Positions 54,833-63,700 of a stretch of DNA of 64,000 nucleotides are shown piece by piece. The notes below the pieces were generated by a model. That model ran no database searches. It worked only from the letters and a program-made list of their open reading frames with translations, and was not told the DNA's origin. The stretch's first letter is position 1; each line of letters begins with the position of its first letter. A program made the position numbers and the translations under genes. This stretch comes from Candidatus Nitrospira nitrificans. Lineage in GTDB: Bacteria; Nitrospirota; Nitrospiria; Nitrospirales; Nitrospiraceae. The stretch spans positions 1 to 64,000 of the forward strand of contig NZ_CZPZ01000008.1 of the NCBI RefSeq assembly GCF_001458775.1, read 5' to 3'.

Positions 54833-56140
54833 CTAGGCATAGCGTCGGAATGCCGGCTTCACGGAACGACCGATGAGATACTTGTCTATACCTTCATTTA
54901 AGGCTCGGCGATAAATCCGTAACGCATCATGAACCGCGTCGACTGTTCTGTCGATATCCGCATCCGTATGACAATAGCTCACGACGAATGATGGCGCAAG
55001 TATCCCTCGTTTGATCGTCTCCTGGAGAAAGAGCGTTCTGAAGGATTGGGATGGTCTCTTTTCAGCATCCAAGGTTGCGTACACGAGCGCGCATGGCTTC
55101 CCCACAACCTTGAAGTATTCTCCCAGATGATGCTCGTCGATGGACTTTTGAAGTCCTTGCTCCAGACGCCTGCCCGCACTCCACATTCTTTCAATCACAG
55201 GTTCCCGTTTATAGATCTGAATGACTTCCTTCGCGGCCGCCAGCGCAAAAGTCTCCCCCCCATGCGTAAGCGACAATAAGAAGACTCGCTCCGCCTCGTG
55301 GTCCAACCCTCCTCGTTTCATAAGCTCTCGTTTGCCCACAAGCGCAGAAACAGCAAAACTGTTCCCTAGAGCCTTGCCGAACGTCGATAAGTCCGGAACG
55401 ATCCGATGATAGCGTTGCCCGCCGCCAAGGTGCCACCGAAACCCGCAAATCATTTCGTCAAGGATAAAAACCGTGCCGTTGTCTCTACAGAGATCCTGAG
55501 CTGCATGCAGAAAGTCATCGACCGGTGCCGTCTCTTTTTCAGGTTCCATGATGAGACAGGCAATCTGGCCCGGATACTGCCGAAACAACGCCTGAATGCT
55601 TTCTATGGAATTATAATTGAACTTGAGCGTTAACTCTTGAACAGCCTTGGGGATACCTGCGGGCATCGCCGTGGCTCCAATAAACCAATCGTCTACGGAA
55701 AAGAATGGGTGGTCCGCACACACGGCGACGAGGTCTCGCCCCGTGTATGCACGAGAGAGTCGAATCGCCGCGCTCGTCACGTCGGACCCATTCTTTCCGA
55801 ATTTCACCATTTCAGCGCCCTCAATGATGCTGAGCATTTCCTCCGCGCATTCAACCTCAATCGGCGAAGGCCTGGTGAAATGATTGCCCTCCAACATATG
55901 CTTGTGGGCGACGTTGAGTATCCGTTCCTCCGCATAGCCCAGGGTCACGGAGCGAAGCCCCATGTTGTATTCAATGAACTCATTTCCATCGATGTCCCAG
56001 ACATGGCATCCACGCCCTTTAACGAGGAACCCAGGAGCTTGGTCCGGGTATTGGTCGTCACCTTTAGCATAGGTATGGCAACCGCCTGGGATAAGGGCAT
56101 GCGCGCGCGGTTGCAATGCCTTTGACTTCTTAAAATTCAT
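54833..56140 (-). CDS. Class III aminotransferase (glutamate-1-semialdehyde aminomutase-like)
   Basis: This 435-residue PLP enzyme belongs to the GSA-aminomutase branch: LIPGGCHTYAKGDDQYPDQA near the N-terminus, GKNGSDVTSAAIRLSRAYTG (phosphate site), FILDEMICGFRWHLGG, and the Schiff-base lysine in STFGKALGNSFAVSALVG. In glycan loci such enzymes aminate a sugar or build an amino-acid-like substituent. The start ATG 56140 has AAGGTGA 7 nt upstream; the ATG at 56179 would overlap the upstream stop as ATGA and is also possible. It is the last gene of the cytidylyltransferase operon. Confidence 0.88.
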   Translation of the reverse strand: MNFKKSKALQPRAHALIPGGCHTYAKGDDQYPDQAPGFLVKGRGCHVWDIDGNEFIEYNMGLRSVTLGYAEERILNVAHKHMLEGNHFTRPSPIEVECAEEMLSIIEGAEMVKFGKNGSDVTSAAIRLSRAYTGRDLVAVCADHPFFSVDDWFIGATAMPAGIPKAVQELTLKFNYNSIESIQALFRQYPGQIACLIMEPEKETAPVDDFLHAAQDLCRDNGTVFILDEMICGFRWHLGGGQRYHRIVPDLSTFGKALGNSFAVSALVGKRELMKRGGLDHEAERVFLLSLTHGGETFALAAAKEVIQIYKREPVIERMWSAGRRLEQGLQKSIDEHHLGEYFKVVGKPCALVYATLDAEKRPSQSFRTLFLQETIKRGILAPSFVVSYCHTDADIDRTVDAVHDALRIYRRALNEGIDKYLIGRSVKPAFRRYA

Positions 56141-56175
56141 CGTTTCACCTTCATGCGCTGCAGTCCTCACCAGAG

Positions 56176-56994
56176 TCATGAGTGGGTTTTCACGGCTCTG
56201 ACCAGGTGCTGAGGGATCCCGACATCGATGTACGACCCTAATGGGAACATCTCGCCTTCAATAGTGAGTTTGGCCTGCACCGCTTTCTTCAGCACAAGGC
56301 CCACGGGAATGTCTCCTTGAGGGTCAATCTTGCGATTCCCGATGACTCCTGCGCCGTGCCCTCTCTTCACTCCGGACAGAAACTGGTGCAAAAATTCCGT
56401 AAACACCGGCGTCCACACCGCACATAACCAGGCATACCGCAGTCGTGTCGTCTTCGGCTTGAGATGAATCGCGCGGACGCGGAGATCTTCATCAACCTCG
56501 ACCATATCCATCGCCTTGGGATCATGTGCCGGAAACAGCGCTAACACGACATCAACCCCAGGTCGATCGAGTCGGGTCAGTAATTTGGCAAATACATCGT
56601 GCGGATGAAAAATAATGTCCGGAAACCCAAACGCCACGACCTTATCCTTGATAAAGGGGTACGCCCGATCGATCGTATCAGGTGGGCCACTCGACCCTTC
56701 AATGACCACATAGGCAAGGTCCATCCCGAGCATTCCCCCATCTCCCCAGTATGCCGGAATATCCCATTTCCCTTGCCGAATGACGACATAGCCCTTCCGA
56801 ACCCCTGATTTCCTGAGGCATTCCAACAGATAGTGACTCACCACCTTGGGACGCGTCCCCTGGAGCCCGGGGATAGAACCAAAGCCGACAGGAAAGACTT
56901 CCTTGCTGCAGGGAAGCGGAGCCAATCGAAGAGATCTGCCGGCCGCTGGAAGCACCGCCACCACTTCCTTTTGCTGAGCGATCCTACCTCTCAT
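56176..56994 (-). CDS. Sugar nucleotidyltransferase (RfbA/GalU-like)
   Basis: This 272-residue cytosolic protein has the nucleotidyltransferase pattern VVAVLPAAGRSLRLAPLPCS followed by KEVFPVG, a variant of the GxGTRLxPxxxxxPK signature; then VVAFGFPDIIFHP (the DxxF-like metal site) and a KTTRLRYAWLCAVW segment. It would activate a sugar-1-phosphate with a nucleotide; the altered signature means the base and sugar are unclear. It ends with ATGA-overlap to the aminotransferase gene (alternative start at 56179) and starts 30 bp after the dioxygenase-like gene stop. Confidence 0.82.
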   Translation of the reverse strand: MRGRIAQQKEVVAVLPAAGRSLRLAPLPCSKEVFPVGFGSIPGLQGTRPKVVSHYLLECLRKSGVRKGYVVIRQGKWDIPAYWGDGGMLGMDLAYVVIEGSSGPPDTIDRAYPFIKDKVVAFGFPDIIFHPHDVFAKLLTRLDRPGVDVVLALFPAHDPKAMDMVEVDEDLRVRAIHLKPKTTRLRYAWLCAVWTPVFTEFLHQFLSGVKRGHGAGVIGNRKIDPQGDIPVGLVLKKAVQAKLTIEGEMFPLGSYIDVGIPQHLVRAVKTHS

Positions 56995-57023
56995 TGATCA
57001 TCTGCAATCAAACTTCACAGACA

Positions 57024-57956
57024 TCATGCGCCGTGTTCTGCTGTATGTTGATAGGTAAGCACACCGGCATCGGCAGTTTCGTCATCATAGAGTGACACAA
57101 GATCATCGGGGATATGGGAGAGATCGCTCGCTCTCAAATAATCCCTCATGGTAGTTCCGGTGCACTCTTCATCTATCCGAGGAGCGCCTTTCCTGCCTGC
57201 CACATCATCAAGGTTCACCACACGAAAATCGATGCTGAACCGAGTTTTCCCGGAAGTATTGGGCACACTCGAGTGCATTTGGGCTGCCGAAAACAAAATG
57301 ATGCCTCCAGCCGGCACAATGAGGCGGATCTGAGGATCAAGCACCAGCGATTCAGTCGGCTTCGGTAGCGGCCTGGGGTCTTCTTTGAGGAACTTGGCGA
57401 CATGTGTTCCGCGATTTTGCTGATTCCAAACATAGTAATTATACCCCTTGGAGCTATTTTTTACCGGAGCGTTCCAATACTGGGGATGAAAAGCCATGGC
57501 ATTGTTCGACTGAATATCATAGATCGGGATCCACCAATTGATCTGACAAGGAGGCGCGGAATACCACGTATCTCGATGTGGATGCCAGGCATAAGCAATT
57601 CCCGTCGTGAGATAATTATCGCTGGTAGAGCTTCGCATCTTCGGCACATCAAAATATGTCTTGTCAAGATCACAGCCCATCTCGTCAAAAATGTCGCGCA
57701 TGAGCGCTTTTGATTCGGAATGATGGATGAAAGTGGGTTTCAGCTTCCCGAGGAGATCGGCATACTGCTCAACGGGAAGGTGTCGTTGAGCGGTCTCCGG
57801 GTCGTATGGGGCAAAGGCTTCCTCGATCAATTTCCTGGCAAATTCGATAAACGCGAGCGTACTCTTCTTCGGAGAATATACAAGCAACTGGCCTCGATAT
57901 AACTCTTCGCGGCGTCGTTCGTCCGAGAATGGAGGGTCATAATACACAGTGTTCAT
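57024..57956 (-). CDS. Fe(II)/2-oxoglutarate dioxygenase-like protein (PhyH-type)
   Basis: This 310-residue protein has a jelly-roll dioxygenase pattern: the HxD pair in AWHPHRDTWYSA near residue 155, the distal His in AAQMHSSVPN and Arg in RFSIDFRVV. This order of His-Asp-His-Arg matches phytanoyl-CoA dioxygenase relatives. In a sugar operon it could hydroxylate or desaturate a sugar or an acyl substituent. The ATG at 57956 overlaps the upstream TGA as ATGA and has a GGAG site, which fixes the start; the longer open frame to 57995 is not needed. Confidence 0.8.
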   Translation of the reverse strand: MNTVYYDPPFSDERRREELYRGQLLVYSPKKSTLAFIEFARKLIEEAFAPYDPETAQRHLPVEQYADLLGKLKPTFIHHSESKALMRDIFDEMGCDLDKTYFDVPKMRSSTSDNYLTTGIAYAWHPHRDTWYSAPPCQINWWIPIYDIQSNNAMAFHPQYWNAPVKNSSKGYNYYVWNQQNRGTHVAKFLKEDPRPLPKPTESLVLDPQIRLIVPAGGIILFSAAQMHSSVPNTSGKTRFSIDFRVVNLDDVAGRKGAPRIDEECTGTTMRDYLRASDLSHIPDDLVSLYDDETADAGVLTYQHTAEHGA

Positions 57957-59299
57957 AATCGCTTCTCCACTTCCGTGTTTCCCGGCCTCCGACATTCCTT
58001 CAAGAGACCAACTTCTAAGAGCGCTTCAGCTGCAGATACAATCTTGCCGAACGAAAGGTCTGCGCGCTCGGCGATATCGAGCAGAGCATGGCGCCCATCG
58101 GATGCGTTCAACACCCAGAAGAGAGCCAATTCAGTCCATTGTTTTTCTTGTTGACCGGCAACAGCACGATACAGCCCTCGTCGACCTAACTGGGGTTCGC
58201 ATTTCGGATTTTGATTGAGATAGGTTCGATTTCCTTCCAGGAGATCGAACACCTCTAGACATCTGGCATACGACCGTGCAAGGGAGTCCGGCTTCACAAA
58301 GTCCAGATCATCCGCAGAGGAGTGATACTCCGGATATTGGCCATGTACGGTTCTCATAAAACATCCGACAGGCAGATCAAACCCCGGAGAACAATACTGC
58401 CGTTCATCATACCCATAGGGGAAAAAATCGATGATGGTATGGTCCTCTCCTGAATGTCTCAGCACATGCGCCATCGCCCGATCGATCTCCGCATTGCCCT
58501 GACGACTCTTCTTGTAAGTGATGTTCCCCGCATCACCTACCCCCGTCAAGACGAGCCCGTGCTTGATGCGAGACACCGTCTGTTCATTCTGAGCCAACCA
58601 GGTAATCGACCCAATGGTTCCAGGAATAAAGAGAAAACGGTACGAATATCGTCTTGGGCGCGTCGCCATCGTTTCCGCCAACTTCACAGCCACCGTAATG
58701 CCCGACAAATTATCGTTGCACATAGCCGGATGACAGACATGACATGACACGAGAATCTCATCCGAAGTTTCGCCCGGCAAATAGGCCTCGCCATATGTGA
58801 GAGAACCAGACTGAAGATTCGAGTCGATGACAACCTCATAGTCATCATCGGACAGTCGTTCGAGATCTGCCTGCCGAAGGCAAAAGCCCCAGTTTTCCTT
58901 GTAATAGGATGTTCGGTAAGGAATCCATTCGGGATGATCCGGCAGCGTGAATAAATGGGGTCTGAGGTCCGCCAACGGCATCTTCTTCCTGATGGGCGAA
59001 CTGTAGCTCATCAGATGCAAATTGTGCGCTTTGAAATCAATGACTCGCTTCCCCTCACGGCTCATAACATAGGCATCGGCGACGTTCCACTCCAACGGAA
59101 CCGTCCAATCAAACACTTTGGTTCCGCTAGGAACCTCATTCATTTCAAGCGAAACACGCTTCTGGATCGCTCGAAGTGTTTCTCTGACCCCCTCACCGGT
59201 AATACTTCGACATATTGGATAAAGCTCCGCCATGAAGGCATGCAACTCTTTACCTAACTCTTCACCGCTTGATGCTTCTTTGGGGCCGGCAGCGGTCAT
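57953..59299 (-). CDS. DUF4910 aminopeptidase-like protein
   Basis: This 448-residue protein has the DUF4910 layout: the N-terminal ICRSITGEGVRETLRAI motif, a zinc-peptidase-like core with SCHVCHPAMCNDNLSG, YDERQYCSPGFDLP and YHSSADD (positions corresponding to M28 metal ligands), and a C-terminal winged-helix segment (ALLDIAERADLSFGKIVSAA). The family is frequent in sugar-biosynthesis clusters although true peptidase activity is not established. It is coupled by ATGA overlaps to the RfbC-like gene before and the dioxygenase gene after. The ATG at 59299 is chosen because of the overlap. Confidence 0.85.
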   Translation of the reverse strand: MTAAGPKEASSGEELGKELHAFMAELYPICRSITGEGVRETLRAIQKRVSLEMNEVPSGTKVFDWTVPLEWNVADAYVMSREGKRVIDFKAHNLHLMSYSSPIRKKMPLADLRPHLFTLPDHPEWIPYRTSYYKENWGFCLRQADLERLSDDDYEVVIDSNLQSGSLTYGEAYLPGETSDEILVSCHVCHPAMCNDNLSGITVAVKLAETMATRPRRYSYRFLFIPGTIGSITWLAQNEQTVSRIKHGLVLTGVGDAGNITYKKSRQGNAEIDRAMAHVLRHSGEDHTIIDFFPYGYDERQYCSPGFDLPVGCFMRTVHGQYPEYHSSADDLDFVKPDSLARSYARCLEVFDLLEGNRTYLNQNPKCEPQLGRRGLYRAVAGQQEKQWTELALFWVLNASDGRHALLDIAERADLSFGKIVSAAEALLEVGLLKECRRPGNTEVEKRL

Positions 59300-59838
59300 G
59301 ATGGCAGTGCATGATCCTTGTGAAATGGTGGCCACGTTCGATCTTTCTCCGACATGATCAAAATGGGTGCAGGCCAGACAATCTTGAAGACAGGATCATC
59401 CCAGCGAAATCCTCCCTCCTTCGCAAGCATATAGAACTCCGACATGTAGTACAGCACTTGGCTATCGTGTTCGAGGGTGAGAAACCCATGGGCACAATGT
59501 TCCGGAACATAGACAGCCCTGTGATTGTCCGCCGAGAGTGTTACTCCGACATACTGACAGTACGTCGGTGATGCAGGTCGTAAGTCGACGATGACATCGT
59601 AGATGGCTCCGGCCGTGCAACGAACCAACCTCACTTCCTCATTTGTTTTATAGTGAAGCCCTCGCATGGTGCCTTTCTGGCTGTTCACTGAAACACTTGA
59701 CTGCACCCACCTGGTCGAGATCCCATGCGCCTCAAACTCCCGTTGGCACCAGGTTCTCATGAACATTCCCCGTTCATCTCGCACCGGCTCAGAATCGATC
59801 AAAAATACCCCTTTAAGGGTGGTTTCTGTGAAAATCAT
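59296..59838 (-). CDS. RfbC-like sugar 3,5-epimerase
   Basis: This 180-residue protein is a cupin-type epimerase: GVFLIDSEPVRDERGMFMRT (residues 10-29), SVSVNSQKGTMRGLHYKTNE with the catalytic His, VRCTAGAIYDVIVDLRPASP and VPEHCAHGFLTLEHDSQVLY. It would epimerise a 4-keto-6-deoxy nucleotide sugar at C3/C5 (or only one position). In a C-methyltransferase operon it may act on the CDP-linked sugar. It overlaps the gene on each side by 4 bp (ATGA). Starts at ATG 59838. Confidence 0.92.
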   Translation of the reverse strand: MIFTETTLKGVFLIDSEPVRDERGMFMRTWCQREFEAHGISTRWVQSSVSVNSQKGTMRGLHYKTNEEVRLVRCTAGAIYDVIVDLRPASPTYCQYVGVTLSADNHRAVYVPEHCAHGFLTLEHDSQVLYYMSEFYMLAKEGGFRWDDPVFKIVWPAPILIMSEKDRTWPPFHKDHALPS

Positions 59839-61070
59839 GAGTACACTTGCACTTCAGGAATCGGAACGACAAACTTTCCTCCCCACTCCCGAACATAGCT
59901 CATCTGTTCCATGACTTCTTCTCGAATGTTCCAGGGCAGGATCAGAAGATAGTCAGGACGTGTGTCACGCACTCGTTCCGGCTTATAGATCGGGACATGG
60001 ACGCCGGGGAGAAAATGCCCTTGCTTATGTGGGCTCCGGTCTACCGTATAGTCAATGAGGTCCGTCCGAACCCCGCAATAGTTGAGCAGCGTGTTCCCCT
60101 TTGCAGGAGCCCCATACCCTACAACGTGCTTGCCCTCCTGTTTCGCAGAAATGAGAAAGGACAGCAACTTCCTCTTCGTCGCCTCAACTCGCGGACCGAA
60201 CGACAGATAGTGAGACAGTTGGCCAAATCCGGCGGTTTCTTCTCGCGACTTCAGTTCCTTTGCTCGCGCCTGCACAGGCTTGGACGTATCGTCATGGTGG
60301 CATGCATAGATTCGCAAAGACCCACCATGAGTTGAGAGTTCTTCTACATCGAACAGCGTCATTCCATGACGAGCAAACACCTGTTCGACCGCCAAGAAAG
60401 AAAAATAGGAAAAGTGTTCATGATAAATGGTATCAAACTGGTTCTGTTGCATCAGCTGCAGCAAATGAGGAAATTCCATGGTAATCAGGCCCGTGGGTTT
60501 CAGCAGCACCTTGAGGCCCCTCACGAAATCATTCAGATCCGGAACATGGGCCAGCACATTGTTCCCGATGATCAGATCGGCAGCCCATCCGTCGGCCGCT
60601 ACATCCCGGGCCGTGCTCTCTCCGAAGAAGGCCACCTTCGTAGGGATCCCCTTCTGCTTCGCCACCTCAGCGATATTGGAAGCAGGTTCGACTCCCAGCA
60701 CGGAGATCCCCCGTGACACGAAGTTCCGTAAAAGATATCCGTCGTTGCTGGCGATCTCCACTACTTTGGAGCTGCGATCCAATCCGAATCGGCCCACGAT
60801 CATGTCGACATAGGCCTTCGCGTGTGCAAGCCAGGAATCTGAAAATGACGAAAAATACGCGTAGTCGGAAAAAATATCGTGCGGCGTTGAGAATTGCTTC
60901 AACTGAACCAACAAACATTTCTCGCACACGTAGACATGCAATGGATAGAAGGGCTCCATCTGGTCCAATTGGTCAGGCTTAATGTAGGAATTGGCCAACG
61001 GAGACATGCCAAGATCAACGAACGTACGCTCAAGCGTCGCACTGCAAGACCGACACCCTGATTGCCCCAT
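59835..61070 (-). CDS. Sugar C-methyltransferase (NovU/TylC3-like)
   Basis: This 411-residue protein has the three-part layout of sugar C3-methyltransferases: an N-terminal zinc-binding domain with CRSCSATLERTFVDLGMSPL and CEKCLLVQL, a SAM-binding domain with KVVEIASNDGYLLRNFVSRG and VLGVEPASNIAEVA and a substrate domain with TIYHEHFSYFSF, GGSLRIY and YGAPAKGNTLLNYC. In the family the product is a branched 3-C-methyl deoxysugar. The ATG at 61070 has GGAGG 10 nt upstream; the frame reaches 61130. It precedes the RfbC-like gene with a 4-bp overlap. Confidence 0.93.
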   Translation of the reverse strand: MGQSGCRSCSATLERTFVDLGMSPLANSYIKPDQLDQMEPFYPLHVYVCEKCLLVQLKQFSTPHDIFSDYAYFSSFSDSWLAHAKAYVDMIVGRFGLDRSSKVVEIASNDGYLLRNFVSRGISVLGVEPASNIAEVAKQKGIPTKVAFFGESTARDVAADGWAADLIIGNNVLAHVPDLNDFVRGLKVLLKPTGLITMEFPHLLQLMQQNQFDTIYHEHFSYFSFLAVEQVFARHGMTLFDVEELSTHGGSLRIYACHHDDTSKPVQARAKELKSREETAGFGQLSHYLSFGPRVEATKRKLLSFLISAKQEGKHVVGYGAPAKGNTLLNYCGVRTDLIDYTVDRSPHKQGHFLPGVHVPIYKPERVRDTRPDYLLILPWNIREEVMEQMSYVREWGGKFVVPIPEVQVYS

Positions 61071-61142
61071 GCTGATATGTCCTCCTACCGGCAAAGGATG
61101 ATGCGCGGTACTCGACAGGGGGTGTGACAACCAACCGTGCCC

Positions 61143-62201
61143 TCACACATTACTTTGCTCTTTCCACACCAGGTTGTCTGTTAGCTGTCCACTCTCCCGC
61201 AGTCGCTTTAATGTGACGAGTCGTATCAACTCACCCGTCCGGAACTCGTGGTCACGAAACTGCATGCCCATGAGTCCATCACGGAGATCCTCCACAGCAC
61301 CGTGAAGGTCGACCATAGGGAGAAAGCCTTGCCCAAGCTTGGTGAACTTGTCAAAATTCACTCGATATGAGCGCTTATCCGGTTGCGCGTCTTTGTTGAT
61401 CGACACCTCTACGTTCGGAATGAGATGGGCCACAGCGGCCGCCAAATCCTTTACCTGATAATTCCAAGCGTCGCTTCCCACGTTGATCGTGAGAAAGGAT
61501 CCGCCGTCTCGACGGTCTCGCTGCACAGCCCAATCGATTGCTCTCGCCATATCTTTGACGTGAATCAGTGGGCGCCATGGTGTCCCATCGCTTAAGATAT
61601 TGATGCGCTTTGAAGCAAGCGCGCCGGCCACAAAATCATTCAACACAAGATCCAATCGCAACCGATCGCTCATGCCGCACGCTGTAGCAAACCGGAGGCA
61701 GGTCGCCGTGAAATTTTCTGATGCAAGTGATGCCAAGTCATGTTCAGTCTGAACTTTCGATTTCGCATAGGCCGTAAGAGGATTCAGTGCATCCTCTTCG
61801 CGGCGAGGGCCACCTTCGGCAAATCCGTACACACTGCAGCTCGATGCGAATATAAACTTCTTCACGCCTGCTCGCTTTGCCTTCCCGGCAAGATCGACAC
61901 TGGCCCGATGGTTTATATCTAGGGTAACCTTTTCAAACGAGGCGCCCATAGGATCGTTCGAGATGGCACAGAGATGTACGATGGCGTCGATTCCTTGCAG
62001 GATCTGCTCAGAAACCTGTCGTATATCCCCAAAATATTGTAGATCGGCTCGACTTTCGGGGAGTCGCGAGGCACCCGTTAAACAATGCGCAAAGTAACCC
62101 ATATCGTAACCGATGAGTGTTGCTTGCGGATGGGACTCTCGCAACCGACGCAGCACCAGTGGGCCGACATAGCCCATGTTGCCTGTCACTAGAATTTTCA
62201 T
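61143..62201 (-). CDS. NAD-dependent nucleotide-sugar epimerase/dehydratase (extended SDR)
   Basis: This 352-residue cytosolic enzyme has the GxxGxxG variant KILVTGNMGYVGPLVLRRLR, the catalytic Ser in FIFASSCSVYGFAEG, Tyr-x3-Lys in AYAKSKVQTE, and the substrate-proximal DGTPWRPLIHVKDMARAIDW. It would act as reductase, epimerase or dehydratase on the nucleotide sugar made by the adjacent cytidylyltransferase and C-methyltransferase. A GGGGGGAAG site precedes ATG 62201; the open frame extends to 62240. Confidence 0.9.
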   Translation of the reverse strand: MKILVTGNMGYVGPLVLRRLRESHPQATLIGYDMGYFAHCLTGASRLPESRADLQYFGDIRQVSEQILQGIDAIVHLCAISNDPMGASFEKVTLDINHRASVDLAGKAKRAGVKKFIFASSCSVYGFAEGGPRREEDALNPLTAYAKSKVQTEHDLASLASENFTATCLRFATACGMSDRLRLDLVLNDFVAGALASKRINILSDGTPWRPLIHVKDMARAIDWAVQRDRRDGGSFLTINVGSDAWNYQVKDLAAAVAHLIPNVEVSINKDAQPDKRSYRVNFDKFTKLGQGFLPMVDLHGAVEDLRDGLMGMQFRDHEFRTGELIRLVTLKRLRESGQLTDNLVWKEQSNV

Positions 62202-62412
62202 ACTTCCCCCCAATTTGGCCGCCCTGTTTACCAAAGACACAATCTGAGCACGTACGGAATTATCGGAATACCAGACACTCTCAAGACTAAATCGACTCTA
62301 ACCTTTCGCTGTTTGATATGACTGCAGCAGGAAGGCCACCGGAATTACTCACCAATTTTGAACAATGATAGGGATGCGAAATGATTTGGAACCGGTCTAA
62401 AAGCTTATGATC

Positions 62413-63186
62413 TTACCATACCTTCCAGGGAGCCTTTGATGACTGCCAAAGCTCCTCCAAGTAATTCTTCTCCTTCAGTGTATCCATACAAGACCAGAAC
62501 CGATCATGCCGAAAGCCCATCAATTGATTATCTTTCGTGAGCTGTTGGATAGGATCCTTTTCCCACACGGTCTCATCATCTTTAATGTAATCAATGGCTT
62601 TAGACTCGAGGACATAGAAACCACCATTGATCCAACCTTCCTCGCCATGAGGTTTCTCCCTGAAGTCGACAATGTGATCATGATCGAATACAAGCCGACC
62701 GAACCTAGAAGGAGGCAGGACAGACGTGACTGTGGCTAACTTTCCGTGAGACTTGTGGAACTTAATGGTGGCTTGAACGTCGACATCTGAAACTCCATCT
62801 CCATATGTGAACAGAAACGTTTCATTCTCGCCGATCCATTTTTTCAGTTGTTTAAGCCGACCTCCCGTCTGAGTATGCAAGCCAGTATCGATGAGATGCA
62901 CTTTCCAGTCTTCGTGCCGCTTTCCGTCATGAATCGTCGTCTTTCCACTCTCAAGATCGACTGAAATATCTTTATTGAACGCATAGAAATTGAGGAAGTA
63001 GTCTTTGATCATCTCTCCCTTGTAGCCAAGACCGATCACAAACTCCTTTATCCCGTGAGCGGCATAAATCTTCATAATATGCCACAAGATCGGCTTCCCA
63101 CCGATTTCCACCATAGGTTTCGGTCGCAGGGTGGTCTCTTCGGAAAGTCGAGTCCCCCATCCTCCGGCAAGAATCACTGCCTTCAT
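62413..63186 (-). CDS. rfbF: Glucose-1-phosphate cytidylyltransferase
   Basis: This 257-residue enzyme makes CDP-glucose, the first step of CDP-linked deoxysugars. It shows the whole signature: KAVILAGGWGTRLSEETTLR followed by PKPMVEIGGKPILWHIMK, FLFTYGDGVSDVDV, and WINGGFYVLESKAIDYI. The start is placed at ATG 63186, 9 nt after AAGGAGG; an ATG at 63192 is 6 bp upstream, and the long frame to 63363 is not needed. No CDP-glucose 4,6-dehydratase (RfbG/DdhB) is recognised next to it, which leaves a gap in the expected pathway. The gene is first in its operon. Confidence 0.95.
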   Translation of the reverse strand: MKAVILAGGWGTRLSEETTLRPKPMVEIGGKPILWHIMKIYAAHGIKEFVIGLGYKGEMIKDYFLNFYAFNKDISVDLESGKTTIHDGKRHEDWKVHLIDTGLHTQTGGRLKQLKKWIGENETFLFTYGDGVSDVDVQATIKFHKSHGKLATVTSVLPPSRFGRLVFDHDHIVDFREKPHGEEGWINGGFYVLESKAIDYIKDDETVWEKDPIQQLTKDNQLMGFRHDRFWSCMDTLKEKNYLEELWQSSKAPWKVW

Positions 63187-63192
63187 ATTCAT

Positions 63193-63700
63193 GATCCTCC
63201 TTGCGTCAGGCTCCAACACTTGGAAGGGAACTATTCGTCGAAAGCTCGTTCGAGTGGATTGATCCGAAAGAAATAGGTACCGCAACAAGAACAGGGCATT
63301 TGCAGTTCTTACCTTGAGTCGAATACCCCTCTGTTCTTGCAACAGTAGCAAGAAACACTTCACTCCCCAGCGGCGGCGGATATTTTGCTCGGCTTACCTG
63401 TCATGGTTTGACTTCGTACTAAGTACATACCATTGTATCTCATGGCATCTCAATCCATCTGAAAAAAGTCGCCCTTTTAGATCATGCCTATCCTTGCGCG
63501 ATCTAAGGCTTCAGCAAAGCTACCGCAGTCCCGGTATCAACCGGCTCTTAATCTTCTAATGAACTACGAACCGCGTGTCAACTCACTACAAAAACTCTTT
63601 AGTTCACAAAAACCCTTCAAACCTTAAGCAAGAATCCACTATGAAATGGATCGTCTTGTCGATCTCGTATCGATACATCCAGCCAGTGTATACAAGAAAG
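63193..63700. other. Intergenic region upstream of rfbF
   Basis: About 500 bp with no supported gene. It should contain the promoter of the rfbF operon and the terminator of the PilZ gene. No convincing promoter pair, riboswitch or Rho-independent terminator was identified by eye. Confidence 0.4.
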
